From positions 1-64,000 of the forward strand of contig NBLN01000010.1 of assembly GCA_002084425.1 (NCBI GenBank): a stretch of DNA of 64,000 nucleotides, given 5' to 3'. Below the pieces are notes generated by a model. It saw only the letters and a program-made list of their open reading frames with translations. It was not told where the DNA came from and ran no database searches. The DNA is from Desulfobacteraceae bacterium 4572_130 (GTDB lineage Bacteria > Desulfobacterota > Desulfobacteria > Desulfobacterales > Desulfobacteraceae). A program made the translations under genes and the position numbers. Of this stretch, positions 1 through 8,553 are shown in pieces (position 1 is the stretch's first letter; every line of letters begins with the position of its first letter).

Positions 1-2
1 AT

Positions 3-74
3 TTAGATGGTTTTAAGTCTGAAAATAATTTAAAATCTTTTCTGAAAATTCGTATTAATAACAATAAAATTTAA
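3..74 (+). CDS. possible C-terminal end of an upstream gene (partial)
   Basis: An open frame enters from the window edge and ends in TAA, giving 23 residues that finish LKIRINNNKI. It could be the tail of a gene lying upstream of the window. The peptide is too short to assign and could be chance in AT-rich DNA. The following bases up to 178 contain no gene that I can support. Confidence 0.3.
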   Translation, partial: LDGFKSENNLKSFLKIRINNNKI

Positions 75-178
75 AAAAATAGACACAGTTAAGTTAACGC
101 TCCCCTTTTTGTATTTTTTTATGTTATTTTTTTTCTACAATAGAATAAAATTTTTAATTTATTAATAAGGTAAAAAAA

Positions 179-826
179 ATGAGAATATATGCTGTTGCAG
201 ATGTTCATAGCAAGCAAGAAAAATTTGAAATAATTAAATCTAATATTAATAATTTAAAACCTGATGTTCTAGTTATTGCAGGAGATATTACAAATTATTT
301 TTCTCCTGACATTTTTATTAAACAATTAAATGAGTTGAATATTCCAATATTGGCAGTTCGTGGAAATGCAGATATAAAAAAAGTTGATAATTTGCTTTTT
401 TCCTATTCTAATACAATTGCCCTTGGATTAATAGAGTCTGTTTCTATTAATGATATAATATTTACAGGATTAAGCGGTGCTATTCCCTTTCCATTTTATT
501 CTATAATATGTCTTAAAGAAAAAAAGGCATTTAAAAAAATAGAAAAAATTACAAATTCAAATTCAATACTTGTTGTTCATCCTCCTCCCCGGGGTACACT
601 GGATAATGTTGGAAAAAAATTTTGTTCTGGAAGTATTAAATTAAGAAATTTTATTAGAAAATATCAGCCTGGTCTAGTTATTTGCGGACATGTCCATGAA
701 AATGCAGGGTTTGAATATATTAATAAAACACTGGTAGTTAATTGTTCCATGAACAAATATTATAATGGTGCAATTATTGAGTTTAAAAATAAAATAAAAC
801 CTATTGTTAAAATGGTGTCTATTTAA
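179..826 (+). CDS. calcineurin-like metallophosphoesterase (YfcE/MJ0936-like)
   Basis: Predicted metal-dependent phosphoesterase of 215 residues, a normal length for small bacterial phosphodiesterases of this superfamily. The metal-ligand motifs occur in order: ADVHS near residues 7-11 (DxH), AGDIT near 34-38 (GD), RGNAD near 61-65 (GN[HA]D), a lone His in VVHPPPRG, and the terminal GHVHE motif. The GNAD version, lacking the usual His, is common in this branch. No signal peptide, so it should be cytoplasmic. The CooT-like gene follows after 11 bp, suggesting co-transcription. The substrate cannot be deduced from sequence. Confidence 0.85.
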   Translation: MRIYAVADVHSKQEKFEIIKSNINNLKPDVLVIAGDITNYFSPDIFIKQLNELNIPILAVRGNADIKKVDNLLFSYSNTIALGLIESVSINDIIFTGLSGAIPFPFYSIICLKEKKAFKKIEKITNSNSILVVHPPPRGTLDNVGKKFCSGSIKLRNFIRKYQPGLVICGHVHENAGFEYINKTLVVNCSMNKYYNGAIIEFKNKIKPIVKMVSI

Positions 827-837
827 AGGAGAAAAAT

Positions 838-1029
838 ATGTGTGAATCCAATGTATATTTAAAAAATAATGAAAAAGAAGAACTTTTTATGGAAAATGTA
901 GTATCAATAATACCTGTTAAGGAGAATAGTTTTAAGCTAAAGGGACTTCTTGGAGATGATAAAGAGATTACTGGGAAAATCCTGGATATAAATTTAATGG
1001 CACATAAAATTTTATTTGAATCTGTTTAA
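838..1029 (+). CDS. CooT-family small protein (predicted nickel-binding/RNA-binding fold)
   Basis: A 63-residue protein that begins MCESNVYL and ends DINLMAHKILFE. This is the pattern of the CooT family: invariant Met-Cys at positions 1-2, then two small beta-hairpin blocks. In carbon monoxide dehydrogenase systems CooT binds nickel through the N-terminal Cys; other family members are uncharacterised. A good ribosome site, AAAGGAG, lies 6 bases before the ATG. No CO dehydrogenase genes are visible nearby, so a role in nickel delivery is only suggested by family resemblance. Confidence 0.7.
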   Translation: MCESNVYLKNNEKEELFMENVVSIIPVKENSFKLKGLLGDDKEITGKILDINLMAHKILFESV

Positions 1030-1043
1030 AGCTTTTATTAAAT

Positions 1044-1607
1044 ATGATTTTAAAAATTAAAGATTATTTTGATCAAATTGCATTATGTAATAATTTTTTT
1101 TTTGCAGATTTTAGTGAATGGTTATTTTATAATGGAATGCTCTTTGGATCCTATGAAAAATGGTGGGGAGATTTTGGTCTTCGTTCTAATTTGCATGAAG
1201 GGATTGATATTGCCATGTACAAAGATAAATATGGGAAAACAAAATGGTTTGATACAAATATTAAAATACCTGCAATGGCAAAGGGAGGCATTATAAATAT
1301 ATGCAATGATTTTCTTGGAAAGTCTTTAATTATTGAACATGAGTTAAGCCAGAATAAAAAATCTAGGATCATTTCAGTTTATGCCCATGTTTGCGTGGCA
1401 AAAAATATTTATATTGGAAGAAAAATTAGAAAAGGAGATATAATCGCTAATGTCTGCGATACTTCAAGAAAAAAATCAAACATTCCATGCCATGTTCATA
1501 TTTCTATAATGGAAGTAAAAAAGAAAATTAGTAATCATTTCCTTAATTGGGAATTTTTTGAAGTGAATAATTCTGATCTGGTAAAATTATTTAATCCATG
1601 GATTTAA
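1044..1607 (+). CDS. M23-family (LytM-type) peptidase
   Basis: A 187-residue protein with the zinc-ligand motifs of M23 endopeptidases: HEGID (HxGxD) near residue 51 and CHVHIS (HxH) near residue 151. Between them is the usual beta-rich core (GGIINICNDF, GKSLIIEHE, SVYAHV, GDIIANV). M23 enzymes cut peptidoglycan cross-links or other Gly-rich peptides. No signal peptide is evident, which is unusual for a wall enzyme and leaves localisation open. It starts 15 bp after the CooT-like gene without a clear ribosome site, so it may be translationally coupled or weakly expressed. Confidence 0.75.
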   Translation: MILKIKDYFDQIALCNNFFFADFSEWLFYNGMLFGSYEKWWGDFGLRSNLHEGIDIAMYKDKYGKTKWFDTNIKIPAMAKGGIINICNDFLGKSLIIEHELSQNKKSRIISVYAHVCVAKNIYIGRKIRKGDIIANVCDTSRKKSNIPCHVHISIMEVKKKISNHFLNWEFFEVNNSDLVKLFNPWI

Positions 1608-1689
1608 TTAATTGAGCTTTACACTTTTGTTTATTTAAAAAATTTAGCTACTGACAAAATAGGGTAACAGATATTCTATAAAATACTTA

Positions 1690-1734
1690 AAAAAAAATTT
1701 AAACCCCCATAATCCTATTAAAGAAGATGGGGGC
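1690..1734 (-). terminator. Rho-independent terminator of the tRNA-Ser pair
   Basis: On the minus strand a hairpin with a 7-bp GC-rich stem (GCCCCCAT region pairing with ATGGGGG) is followed by a T-rich run (TTTAAATTTTTTTTT). It lies about 45 bp past the 3' end of tRNA-Ser(GCT), in the right place to end transcription of both tRNAs. Confidence 0.7.
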
Positions 1735-1779
1735 AAAAATAGGGGGTAATTAGCTTTCAGCCTTTGAACTATTTATTAA

Positions 1780-1871
1780 TGGCGGAGAAAGAGAGATTCG
1801 AACTCTCGATGGAGTTTAACCCCCATACTCGCTTAGCAGGCGAGTGCCTTCAGCCACTCGGCCATTTCTCC
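1780..1871 (-). tRNA. tRNA-Ser (anticodon GCT)
   Basis: Class II tRNA with a 7-bp acceptor stem (GGAGAAA/TTTCTCC), anticodon loop CTGCTAA in the stem CTCGC/GCGAG, a long variable arm, and TTCGAAT in the T arm. The discriminator G is followed by an encoded CCA, so the 3' end needs no CCA addition. It lies 8 bp from the second tRNA-Ser and the two are probably co-transcribed. Confidence 0.93.
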
Positions 1872-1879
1872 ATAAGCCA

Positions 1880-1967
1880 TGGCGGAGGAGGTAGGATTTG
1901 AACCCACGAAGCTTTGACACTTAACGGTTTTCAAGACCGCCGCCTTCAGCCACTCGGCCACTCCTCC
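1880..1967 (-). tRNA. tRNA-Ser (anticodon TGA)
   Basis: Class II tRNA with acceptor stem GGAGGAG/CTCCTCC, anticodon stem GCGGT/ACCGT around loop CTTGAAA, and T-loop TTCAAAT. Discriminator G and CCA are encoded. It shares the D-arm sequence TGGCCGAGTGGCTGAAGGC with its neighbour, as expected for seryl-tRNA synthetase substrates. Confidence 0.93.
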
Positions 1968-2175
1968 AAATTCGGAAAAATGTATAACATCTTTTTATGT
2001 TCAGGTCAACTTATGTACTGTTCCCTAAATTAACTCATCAGAGAAAACAAAAAGCCTGGTTTGGACTTAATAAAACAAGCAGATACAAATGTTTTTTTTT
2101 AAAAAAAATATTTAAATTATGCTTGGGTAAGTCTAGTAAAAATTCAGGTCGTGGATTTAGGTGCTGACACTTTTC

Positions 2176-2205
2176 TTGACAATAATCAATTTCCTGTCAT
2201 ATATC
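2176..2205 (+). promoter_or_regulatory. possible sigma70 promoter for the acyl-CoA ligase gene
   Basis: A perfect TTGACA (2176-2181) is followed at 18 bp by TATATC (2200-2205). If used, it would give a leader of about 210 bases that includes the palindrome at 2254-2277. Such matches occur by chance in AT-rich DNA, so this is tentative. Confidence 0.3.
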
Positions 2206-2253
2206 ATTTATATGTTTTTTATAAAAATTTTATAGAGATAATAATGAATTCAT

Positions 2254-2277
2254 AAAAATTTCACTAGTGAAATTTTT
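2254..2277. promoter_or_regulatory. 24-bp perfect palindrome, candidate operator
   Basis: Twelve-base arms, AAAAATTTCACT and its exact reverse complement, meet with no spacer around ACTAGT. This is the shape of a binding site for a dimeric regulator. It sits between the possible promoter and the ligase start. The trailing T run also allows a hairpin/terminator reading. Confidence 0.4.
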
Positions 2278-2425
2278 TTACAATATACAGTGCCGATGGC
2301 TTATGTACAGGTACAGTTTTTTGTATTTAAAATTCATTGGCTTATTTTTTATTTACTATCTGATATTTTGAAGTTTAGATTTTTTACATGTTTATCAATT
2401 TTAACAAAAATATTAAGGAGATGTC

Positions 2426-4051
2426 ATGAGTCAAGCGTTTAATATGACAAATTATGAAAAAGAGTATAATGATTTTAAATGGAATATTTCTGAATATTTT
2501 AATTTTGCAAGTGATGTTATTGACAAATGGGCAAAGGACCCTGAAAAACTTGCAATGCTATGGGTTGATGATGATGGTAACAAACAGGAAAAAACATTTC
2601 TTGATTTTAGTATAAGCTCAAAAAAATTAGCAAATGTTTTAACTGCAAGTGGTGTAAAAAGAGATGATCTTGTTATTGTAATGCTTGGACGTGATATTGA
2701 ATGGTGGGAAATCTTTTCTGCATGCATTAGAATGGGCGCACTTATCTCTCCTGGTACAACTCAACTAACATCAAAAGATATTGAATACAGAATTAAAACT
2801 GCTGAAGCTGTTTGTTTTATCACAGATAATGCTAATGCTTCTAAATTTGAAGAAATTGAAAAAAATTGTCCTACAATAAAATCAAAAATAATTATAGGAG
2901 AAAAAAGAGACGGATGGATTGGCTATAATAAAGAAATGGAAAAAGCCTCAGAAGTATTTGAAACTGCAAAAACAAAAGCTACAGATAAATCAATTGTTTA
3001 TTTTACATCTGGAACAACAGGTTTTCCTAAAATGGTTCTTCATTCTCATTCTTATGGGTTTGCACATACAACAACAGGAAAATACTGGCTTGATTTAAAG
3101 CCAGAAGATCTACATTGGAATGTAAGTGATACAGGCTGGGCAAAGGCAGCATGGAGCAGTTATTTTGGACCATGGAATATGGGAGCAGCACTTTTTACTC
3201 ATTGTACAGATAGATTTGATCCTGTTAAAACTCTTGAACTTCTTCAAGAATTTCCTGTAACTACTATGTGTGGTGCACCTACAATATACAGAATGCTTGT
3301 GCTTCAAGATCTGAGTAAATTTAATTTTCCCAGTCTAAGACATTGTGTTGGTGCTGGTGAACCTTTAAATCCTGAAGTTATAGAAATTTGGAAAAAGGCA
3401 ACAAATACTATTATTCGCGACGGTTATGGACAAACTGAAACAGTTCTTTTATGTGGGAATTTTCCATGTATTGAAGCTCGTTTTGGCTCTATGGGCAAAC
3501 CTTCTCCCGGGATTGACCTTAATATTATTGATAATGATCAAAATATTGTTCCTGTAAATACCGAAGGTGATATAGCAATTAACATTGACTCTGAAAGACC
3601 CCTTGGTTTATTTCAGGAATATTGGAAGGAACCTGAAAAAACTGCTTCAACAGAAAAAAATGGATGGTATCTAACAGGTGATAGAGCCTACAAAGATGAA
3701 GATGGTTATTTTTGGTTTGTTAGCAGAAGTGATGATCTTATTTTAAGTTCTGGGTATAGAATAGGACCCTTTGAAGTTGAAAGTGCATTAATTGAACATG
3801 ATGCAGTTGCTGAATCTGCTGTTGTATCAAGTCCTGATGAAAAACGAGGAGAAATTGTAAAAGCCTTTATTGTTTTAGTAGATGGTTTTGATCCTTCAGA
3901 TAAGTTAAAAAAGGAAATTCAGGATCATGTTAAAAAAGTAACTGCTCCATATAAATATCCAAGAAAAATTGATTTTGTTAAAATTCTTCCTAAAACAGTA
4001 AGCGGTAAAATAAGACGCATTGAGCTAAGGGAGGCTGAGTGGAAGAAGTAA
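2426..4051 (+). CDS. AMP-forming acyl-CoA synthetase (medium-chain/ACSM-like)
   Basis: A 541-residue member of the adenylate-forming family, predicted to activate a carboxylic acid to its acyl-CoA with ATP and CoA. The P-loop-like motif FTSGTTGFPK is near residue 193, DGYGQTET carries the acyl/adenylate-binding segment, LTGD and RSDD lie at the hinge, and PKTVSGKIRR near the C-terminus holds the catalytic lysine. Overall pattern and length fit medium-chain or aromatic acyl-CoA ligases rather than long-chain FadD. A strong AAGGAG site lies before the ATG. Downstream genes encode a carboxylate-type symporter and another ligase, supporting a role in acid uptake and activation. The exact substrate is unknown. 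Confidence 0.88.
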   Translation: MSQAFNMTNYEKEYNDFKWNISEYFNFASDVIDKWAKDPEKLAMLWVDDDGNKQEKTFLDFSISSKKLANVLTASGVKRDDLVIVMLGRDIEWWEIFSACIRMGALISPGTTQLTSKDIEYRIKTAEAVCFITDNANASKFEEIEKNCPTIKSKIIIGEKRDGWIGYNKEMEKASEVFETAKTKATDKSIVYFTSGTTGFPKMVLHSHSYGFAHTTTGKYWLDLKPEDLHWNVSDTGWAKAAWSSYFGPWNMGAALFTHCTDRFDPVKTLELLQEFPVTTMCGAPTIYRMLVLQDLSKFNFPSLRHCVGAGEPLNPEVIEIWKKATNTIIRDGYGQTETVLLCGNFPCIEARFGSMGKPSPGIDLNIIDNDQNIVPVNTEGDIAINIDSERPLGLFQEYWKEPEKTASTEKNGWYLTGDRAYKDEDGYFWFVSRSDDLILSSGYRIGPFEVESALIEHDAVAESAVVSSPDEKRGEIVKAFIVLVDGFDPSDKLKKEIQDHVKKVTAPYKYPRKIDFVKILPKTVSGKIRRIELREAEWKK

Positions 4052-4080
4052 AAATTTGATGTGGTTGTAAACTTAGTATC

Positions 4081-4179
4081 TATTTTTATATAAAAGAACT
4101 TATAACTACTTAATATTTTTTCATGTTTTGTTGTGAGACGAACCATGAACCAAAAAATAGCTCTGTCTTATGGCAGTTG
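4081..4179 (+). repeat. dispersed repeat family 1, copy A
   Basis: About 100 bp matching six other intergenic copies in the window (18024, 18814, 23298, 39946, 41551, 51486). Common parts are an ATGAAAGAA...TTCTTTCAT-type hairpin, a TTGTAAGGCAAACCAGGAA-like middle, and an end near CAGATCTGTCTTATGGCAGTT. It lies in the 297-bp gap between the first ligase and the symporter genes, and codes for nothing. Confidence 0.75.
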
Positions 4180-4348
4180 CTATAGATTTTTTTTGTTTTT
4201 CATAGTTGTAATTTAGAATTTAAATTTTTATAAGATTTTTTTAAAAAGCTATTTTTTAATCATTTTTATAAAATTATAATGTATAAAAATAGAGCTGATT
4301 AAATCTTTAATTTTTTATATTTTTATTAATATAAAGTTAGGAGGGAAT

Positions 4349-4597
4349 ATGTTCAAAGGAATGCCAAAGATTTTTTGGATAGGAATGGGCATTATGTATG
4401 GCTGGGTATTTTTCTTTATGTTTTTGGAAATGATTATTCCGGGTCTGCCTTTAAAGCAGTTTCTTGGTGTACCAGCATGTTACATCTATAACTGGATTAT
4501 GGGTTTGTGGATTATTAACATTTTTATTTCATATCTTTTTTATAGTTCAGAGGAAAAAAGAGAAGAAATAATAAAAAATAGGAAAGGAGCTAAATAA
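4349..4597 (+). CDS. small membrane subunit of a sodium/solute symporter
   Basis: An 82-residue protein with two predicted membrane helices (about residues 8-30 and 45-67) and a charged C-terminal tail. Small two-helix proteins of this kind commonly precede SSS-family carboxylate symporter genes and are thought to be accessory subunits. Its TAA stop shares its last base with the ATG of the symporter (TAATG), so translation is coupled. Ribosome site AGGAGGG. Assignment rests on the context and hydropathy rather than on a strong motif. Confidence 0.7.
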   Translation: MFKGMPKIFWIGMGIMYGWVFFFMFLEMIIPGLPLKQFLGVPACYIYNWIMGLWIINIFISYLFYSSEEKREEIIKNRKGAK

Positions 4598-6198
4598 TGG
4601 AAAGTAATCCTATTGTACTTATTGGTGCACTTATATATTTTTTAATTATTTTTTATATAGGTTGGACCTCTCGTAAGGCATCCATGGATGCTTCTGAATT
4701 TTATGTTGCTGGAAGAAAAGTAGGTCCCTTTGTAAATGGAAGTGCCCTTGCTGCAACATATTTCAGCCCTGCAAGTTTTCTTGGACTTCCTGCTTTTATT
4801 TTTATTCTAGGTTATCCTTTTTGGTGGGCTCTTGTTGGTATTATTGGTGGAATGCCAATTGCTACATTATTAACAGCTGCTCCCTTAAGAAAATATGCAC
4901 CAACATCATTTACAGATTATTATGCTGACCGCTATGAAACTAAGTGGATGAGATTATGGTCTGCAATTCCTACAATTATAGGTGGGTTTGCTTATGTTAT
5001 TCTTTCTATCGTAGGTACAGCTCTGTTTCTTCTTTGTATTCTAAAATTTAATTTTACTATTTCAGTTATTCTTGCCTCTGTTATTGTATTTACCTATGTT
5101 TATTTCGGAGGCATGGTTGCTACTACTTTTTCAACAGCTTTTCAGGGTATTGCAATGACCGTTGCTGCTGTTGTGGCAGCTGGGTATGTTATTGGTCATT
5201 ATGGCGGATTAAATGGTCTTACAGATGCGGTAATATCAACTAGTCCTAATTTTTTCAACATGCCTTACGTAGCCGAAAAAGCGTCGCATCCTTTAATGGC
5301 GACATGGACCGGTGTCATTGGTTTTTTCTTTGTATGGCATTTTGGTTTTTCTGCAATGCCTTATACTGTTGTTAGATTTTTCACAACTCAGGATATTAAA
5401 TCTGCAAGAAGAAGTGTCTTTTGGGCGGTTTTAATTGGCGGAGCAATGTACGGTGGACTCATTATTATCGGAACAGGAGCAAGAGTTTTGATAGAACAGC
5501 TTCATCCTCTTATGGCAACTGATGGAGTTACAAATGCTATGGGTCTTTTAAAGCATATGAAAACAGCCTATGGCGTTGCAGGAGCATCTGTTACGGATTA
5601 TTCAATGATATCGGCTATGGAAGCACTGAAAAGTCCGTTCTTGCTTGCTATTATTGCAGCAGGTGGTCTTGCCATAGCAATGGCTACAGCTGCAGGCTGG
5701 ACAATGGTTTTAAATGTTGTTCTTGGAAGGGATCTTATTGGTAAAGTTTTTGGTTCAAAATGGCCAGAAGAAAAACCGGTTGCCTGTACAAGAGTTATGA
5801 CAATATTCATTATCGTTGTCTGCGGATTGCTTTCATTCAAACCGCCAGCACTTGTTCTTGATATATCGGGAGCTGCATTTGTTGTTATTTTATGCTCTGT
5901 TGGACCTCCACTTGTTCTTGGTCTGTGGTGGGAAAGAGGCACAACACTGGCAGCATCTTTAACTATTATAGTTATGACAATTTGTTCGACAAGTTCGTGG
6001 ATGTATGCAAAATATCATCTCGGAAGTTATCATTGGTTTTTTCTGAGCGACCCTGCAAATAAAATATCAACACCTCATCAGTTTTATTGGGTATTTATTG
6101 GGTTTATTTTTTATATTCTAATAAGTTTAATTACTCCAAAAAATAGTGATGAAGCAATTCAAAAATATGTTAAAGATTTAAAACCTGAACAATTATAA
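4597..6198 (+). CDS. SSS-family Na+/solute symporter
   Basis: A 533-residue polytopic membrane protein, about 13 helices, with the solute:sodium symporter signatures SRKASMDASEFYVAGRKVG near the N-terminus and GWTMVLNVVLGRDL in the middle. Relatives include acetate, pyruvate and pantothenate permeases. The small subunit just upstream and acyl-CoA ligases on both sides suggest a short-chain or other carboxylate as substrate; this is inference. A hairpin terminator follows at 6210-6256. Confidence 0.88.
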   Translation: MESNPIVLIGALIYFLIIFYIGWTSRKASMDASEFYVAGRKVGPFVNGSALAATYFSPASFLGLPAFIFILGYPFWWALVGIIGGMPIATLLTAAPLRKYAPTSFTDYYADRYETKWMRLWSAIPTIIGGFAYVILSIVGTALFLLCILKFNFTISVILASVIVFTYVYFGGMVATTFSTAFQGIAMTVAAVVAAGYVIGHYGGLNGLTDAVISTSPNFFNMPYVAEKASHPLMATWTGVIGFFFVWHFGFSAMPYTVVRFFTTQDIKSARRSVFWAVLIGGAMYGGLIIIGTGARVLIEQLHPLMATDGVTNAMGLLKHMKTAYGVAGASVTDYSMISAMEALKSPFLLAIIAAGGLAIAMATAAGWTMVLNVVLGRDLIGKVFGSKWPEEKPVACTRVMTIFIIVVCGLLSFKPPALVLDISGAAFVVILCSVGPPLVLGLWWERGTTLAASLTIIVMTICSTSSWMYAKYHLGSYHWFFLSDPANKISTPHQFYWVFIGFIFYILISLITPKNSDEAIQKYVKDLKPEQL

Positions 6199-6209
6199 TA
6201 TTAATTTGT

Positions 6210-6256
6210 TAACCTCCCTTTTAATTTTTTTTTAAATTTTAAAGGGGAGGTTTTTA
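6210..6256 (+). terminator. Rho-independent terminator after the symporter
   Basis: AACCTCCC pairs with GGGGAGGTT across an AT-rich loop, followed by TTTTT. It separates the symporter pair from the second ligase gene, whose ribosome site begins about 15 bp later, so some readthrough is possible. Confidence 0.6.
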
Positions 6257-6278
6257 ATTTATAACTTGGGAGAAAAAT

Positions 6279-7958
6279 ATGCAGATTCCAGAAATTGAAA
6301 TAGGTAAAACAACAATTAGTGATCTTGTTGATATTCTTGCCAATAATTTCGGGGAAAACAAAGCACTTACATATAATAGTTATGGAATTAATAATAATTT
6401 TAAAGAATTTAGAGATATATGTGATGATGTAGCAAAAGGACTTATTGGACTTGGTATTGAAAAGGGTGAAAACATTGCTGTCTGGGCAAATAATGTTCCT
6501 GAATGGGTTTATACTCAATATGGCAGTGCAAGAGCTGGAGCTGTTCTTGTAACAGTTAATACAAGTTATAAAAGCTTTGAACTTGAATATCTTATGAAGC
6601 AATCTGATTCTACAACCCTTATAATGATAGGCGGTGTTAGAGAACCTGATGAATATAAAAAAGTTGTAAAGGAATTATATCCAGAAATTGATAATGCAGC
6701 TCCGGGAAATATCAAATGTGAAAAACTTCCCAAGCTTAAAAATATTATTTACATTGGCAAAGATGATATGAAAGGAGCTTTATCCTGGAATGATCTGCTT
6801 GAGGCTGGCAGAAAAGTATCAGATAAAGAATTACAACAAAGAAAAAGCACTCTTAAACCTGAAGATGTTATTAATATGCAATATACATCAGGAACAACAG
6901 GTTTTCCAAAAGGTGTTATGCTTTCTCATACAAATCTTATTGGAAATGCAAAAAGCATGGCAGAATGTATGAAATTATCTCCAAAGGATGTTATGTGTAT
7001 TCCTGTTCCATTTTTTCATTGCTTTGGATGTGTTATAGGAACCTTATGCTGTATGGTATCAGGAACTACAATGGCACCTGTTGTTGCATTTGAGCCTCAG
7101 GATGTTATGCAGACAATTGATAAGGCAAAAGCTTCTGTTATTCTTGGGGTTCCAACAATGTTTATTGCAGAACTTGAGGAAATGGATAAAACAAATTATG
7201 ACACTTCAAACTTAAGAACTGGTGTAATGGCTGGTTCTCCATGTCCTATTGAAGTAATGAAGTCTGTTGTAAATAAAATGGGTGCTTCTGAAATGACAAT
7301 TGTTTATGGTCAAACAGAAGCTTCTCCTGGAATTACTCAAACAAGGGCTGAAGATTCACTTGAACTTCGTGTTACAACTGTTGGAAGAGCTCTTCCTGGT
7401 GTTGAAGTTAAAATTATTGACCCGATTACAGGAAAAGAACTTGAGTCTGGAGAACAGGGCGAACTTTGTAGCCGTGGTTATAATACCATGAAAGGTTATT
7501 ATAAAATGGAGGAAGCAACAAAAGGAGCTGTTGATTCTGACAACTGGCTTCATACTGGTGATCTTGCTATTATGGATGGAAATGGTTATTGCAAAATCAC
7601 AGGTAGAATAAAAGATATGATTATTAGAGGTGGTGAAAATATTTATCCAAGAGAAATTGAAGAATTTCTTTATACTAATGATAAAATTAAAGATGTGCAG
7701 GTTGTTGGAGTTCCAAGCAAAAAATATGGTGAGGAAGTTGCAGCATTTATTCAGCTAAAACCTGAAATTAAAGCATCAGAACAAGAAATAAGTGATTTTT
7801 GTCAAAATAAAATAGCATTTCATAAAATACCTAAATTTTTCTTTTTTGTTGAAGAATATCCAACTACAGCAAGTGGTAAAATTCAGAAATATAAATTGCG
7901 GGAACAAGTAACAGCTTCTCTTAATAGACAAGAAGATGCAGATATAGAAACAGCATAA
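6279..7958 (+). CDS. AMP-forming acyl-CoA synthetase (FadD-like)
   Basis: A 559-residue adenylate-forming enzyme. Motifs are YTSGTTGFPKG near residue 202, VYGQTEASPG, HTGDLAIMDGNG, GRIKDMIIRGGENIYPREIE, and the catalytic lysine in TTASGKIQKYKLR near the C-terminus. The GGENIYP signature and the insertion near residues 130-160 fit fatty-acid or medium-chain acyl-CoA ligases. It differs clearly from the first ligase, so the two probably have different substrates or expression. GGGAG ribosome site 7 bp before the ATG. Confidence 0.88.
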   Translation: MQIPEIEIGKTTISDLVDILANNFGENKALTYNSYGINNNFKEFRDICDDVAKGLIGLGIEKGENIAVWANNVPEWVYTQYGSARAGAVLVTVNTSYKSFELEYLMKQSDSTTLIMIGGVREPDEYKKVVKELYPEIDNAAPGNIKCEKLPKLKNIIYIGKDDMKGALSWNDLLEAGRKVSDKELQQRKSTLKPEDVINMQYTSGTTGFPKGVMLSHTNLIGNAKSMAECMKLSPKDVMCIPVPFFHCFGCVIGTLCCMVSGTTMAPVVAFEPQDVMQTIDKAKASVILGVPTMFIAELEEMDKTNYDTSNLRTGVMAGSPCPIEVMKSVVNKMGASEMTIVYGQTEASPGITQTRAEDSLELRVTTVGRALPGVEVKIIDPITGKELESGEQGELCSRGYNTMKGYYKMEEATKGAVDSDNWLHTGDLAIMDGNGYCKITGRIKDMIIRGGENIYPREIEEFLYTNDKIKDVQVVGVPSKKYGEEVAAFIQLKPEIKASEQEISDFCQNKIAFHKIPKFFFFVEEYPTTASGKIQKYKLREQVTASLNRQEDADIETA

Positions 7959-7986
7959 AATTATTAATTGCTAATTGCTAATGGTT

Positions 7987-8097
7987 ATATGCAAGATAAA
8001 ATAGAGCAGTTTTTTTGAAAAATTTCTTTTTAAAATGCGTAACCTTAAGAGATACGCTTATAAAAAAAATTATTTAATAACAATTTATCTTGCATAT
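7987..8097. repeat. inverted repeat with 14-bp perfect arms
   Basis: ATATGCAAGATAAA at 7987-8000 is exactly reverse-complemented at 8084-8097, with about 83 bp between. A smaller inverted pair (GCGT/ACGC) lies inside. It fills the gap after the second ligase and has no coding content. It could be a miniature transposable element or a large regulatory or terminator hairpin; no second copy was noticed in the window. Confidence 0.5.
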
Positions 8098-8302
8098 GAC
8101 TGGTATTTGTTAAAATACAGGGAATAAAAATCGTCAAATAAGAATAATGATACAAAGATTAGGAAATAAAGAGTTAAAAATCTTAAAAGAATAAGAATAG
8201 GAAGTATAAAACTTTCTAATTTAAAAGAAGGACAATAGCGATATCTTAATTTAACTGAAATTGAAACTCTTATTTTTAAGATACAAAGGAAAAATAATAA
8301 AA

Positions 8303-8491
8303 ATGAGAAATACATGGAAAGATTTTTTTGTTGGGTGTTTTACCGTGATATTAATATTATTATTAATTCCTGTATTTTTTCTATTTGGTAAAGCGGCATT
8401 CTTGATGGCTGTTCTAATCGCTATTGTTGTGTGCATTCTTTTTGGATTTGTTTTTATTGGTAAATTTGTACAATTCTTTTTCAGAAAATAG
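8303..8491 (+). CDS. small two-helix membrane protein, unknown function
   Basis: A 62-residue product starting MRNTWKDFF with two strongly hydrophobic segments (about residues 8-28 and 32-54). The ATG at 8303 is preferred over an in-frame TTG at 8261 because AAAGGA precedes it, although the spacing is long. No family recognised. It stands alone between the ligase and a convergent CNB-domain gene. Confidence 0.5.
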   Translation: MRNTWKDFFVGCFTVILILLLIPVFFLFGKAAFLMAVLIAIVVCILFGFVFIGKFVQFFFRK

Positions 8492-8553
8492 GAAATAAGA
8501 AAAATCAAAATAAAGTTATATATGCTAAAGAATTTAATACCCTTTAAAATTTT

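Larger units (their letters stand above)
1968..2425. other. 458-bp intergenic region
   Basis: No coding region is supported. It holds the probable promoter of the tRNA pair on the minus strand, a possible plus-strand promoter at 2176-2205, and a 24-bp perfect palindrome at 2254-2277, all before the acyl-CoA ligase gene. Confidence 0.5.

Noticed and set aside
6201-6602. Long minus-strand open frame under the second ligase
   Set aside because: It is a low-complexity shadow of the ligase coding strand; many similar antisense frames across the window were left out for the same reason.
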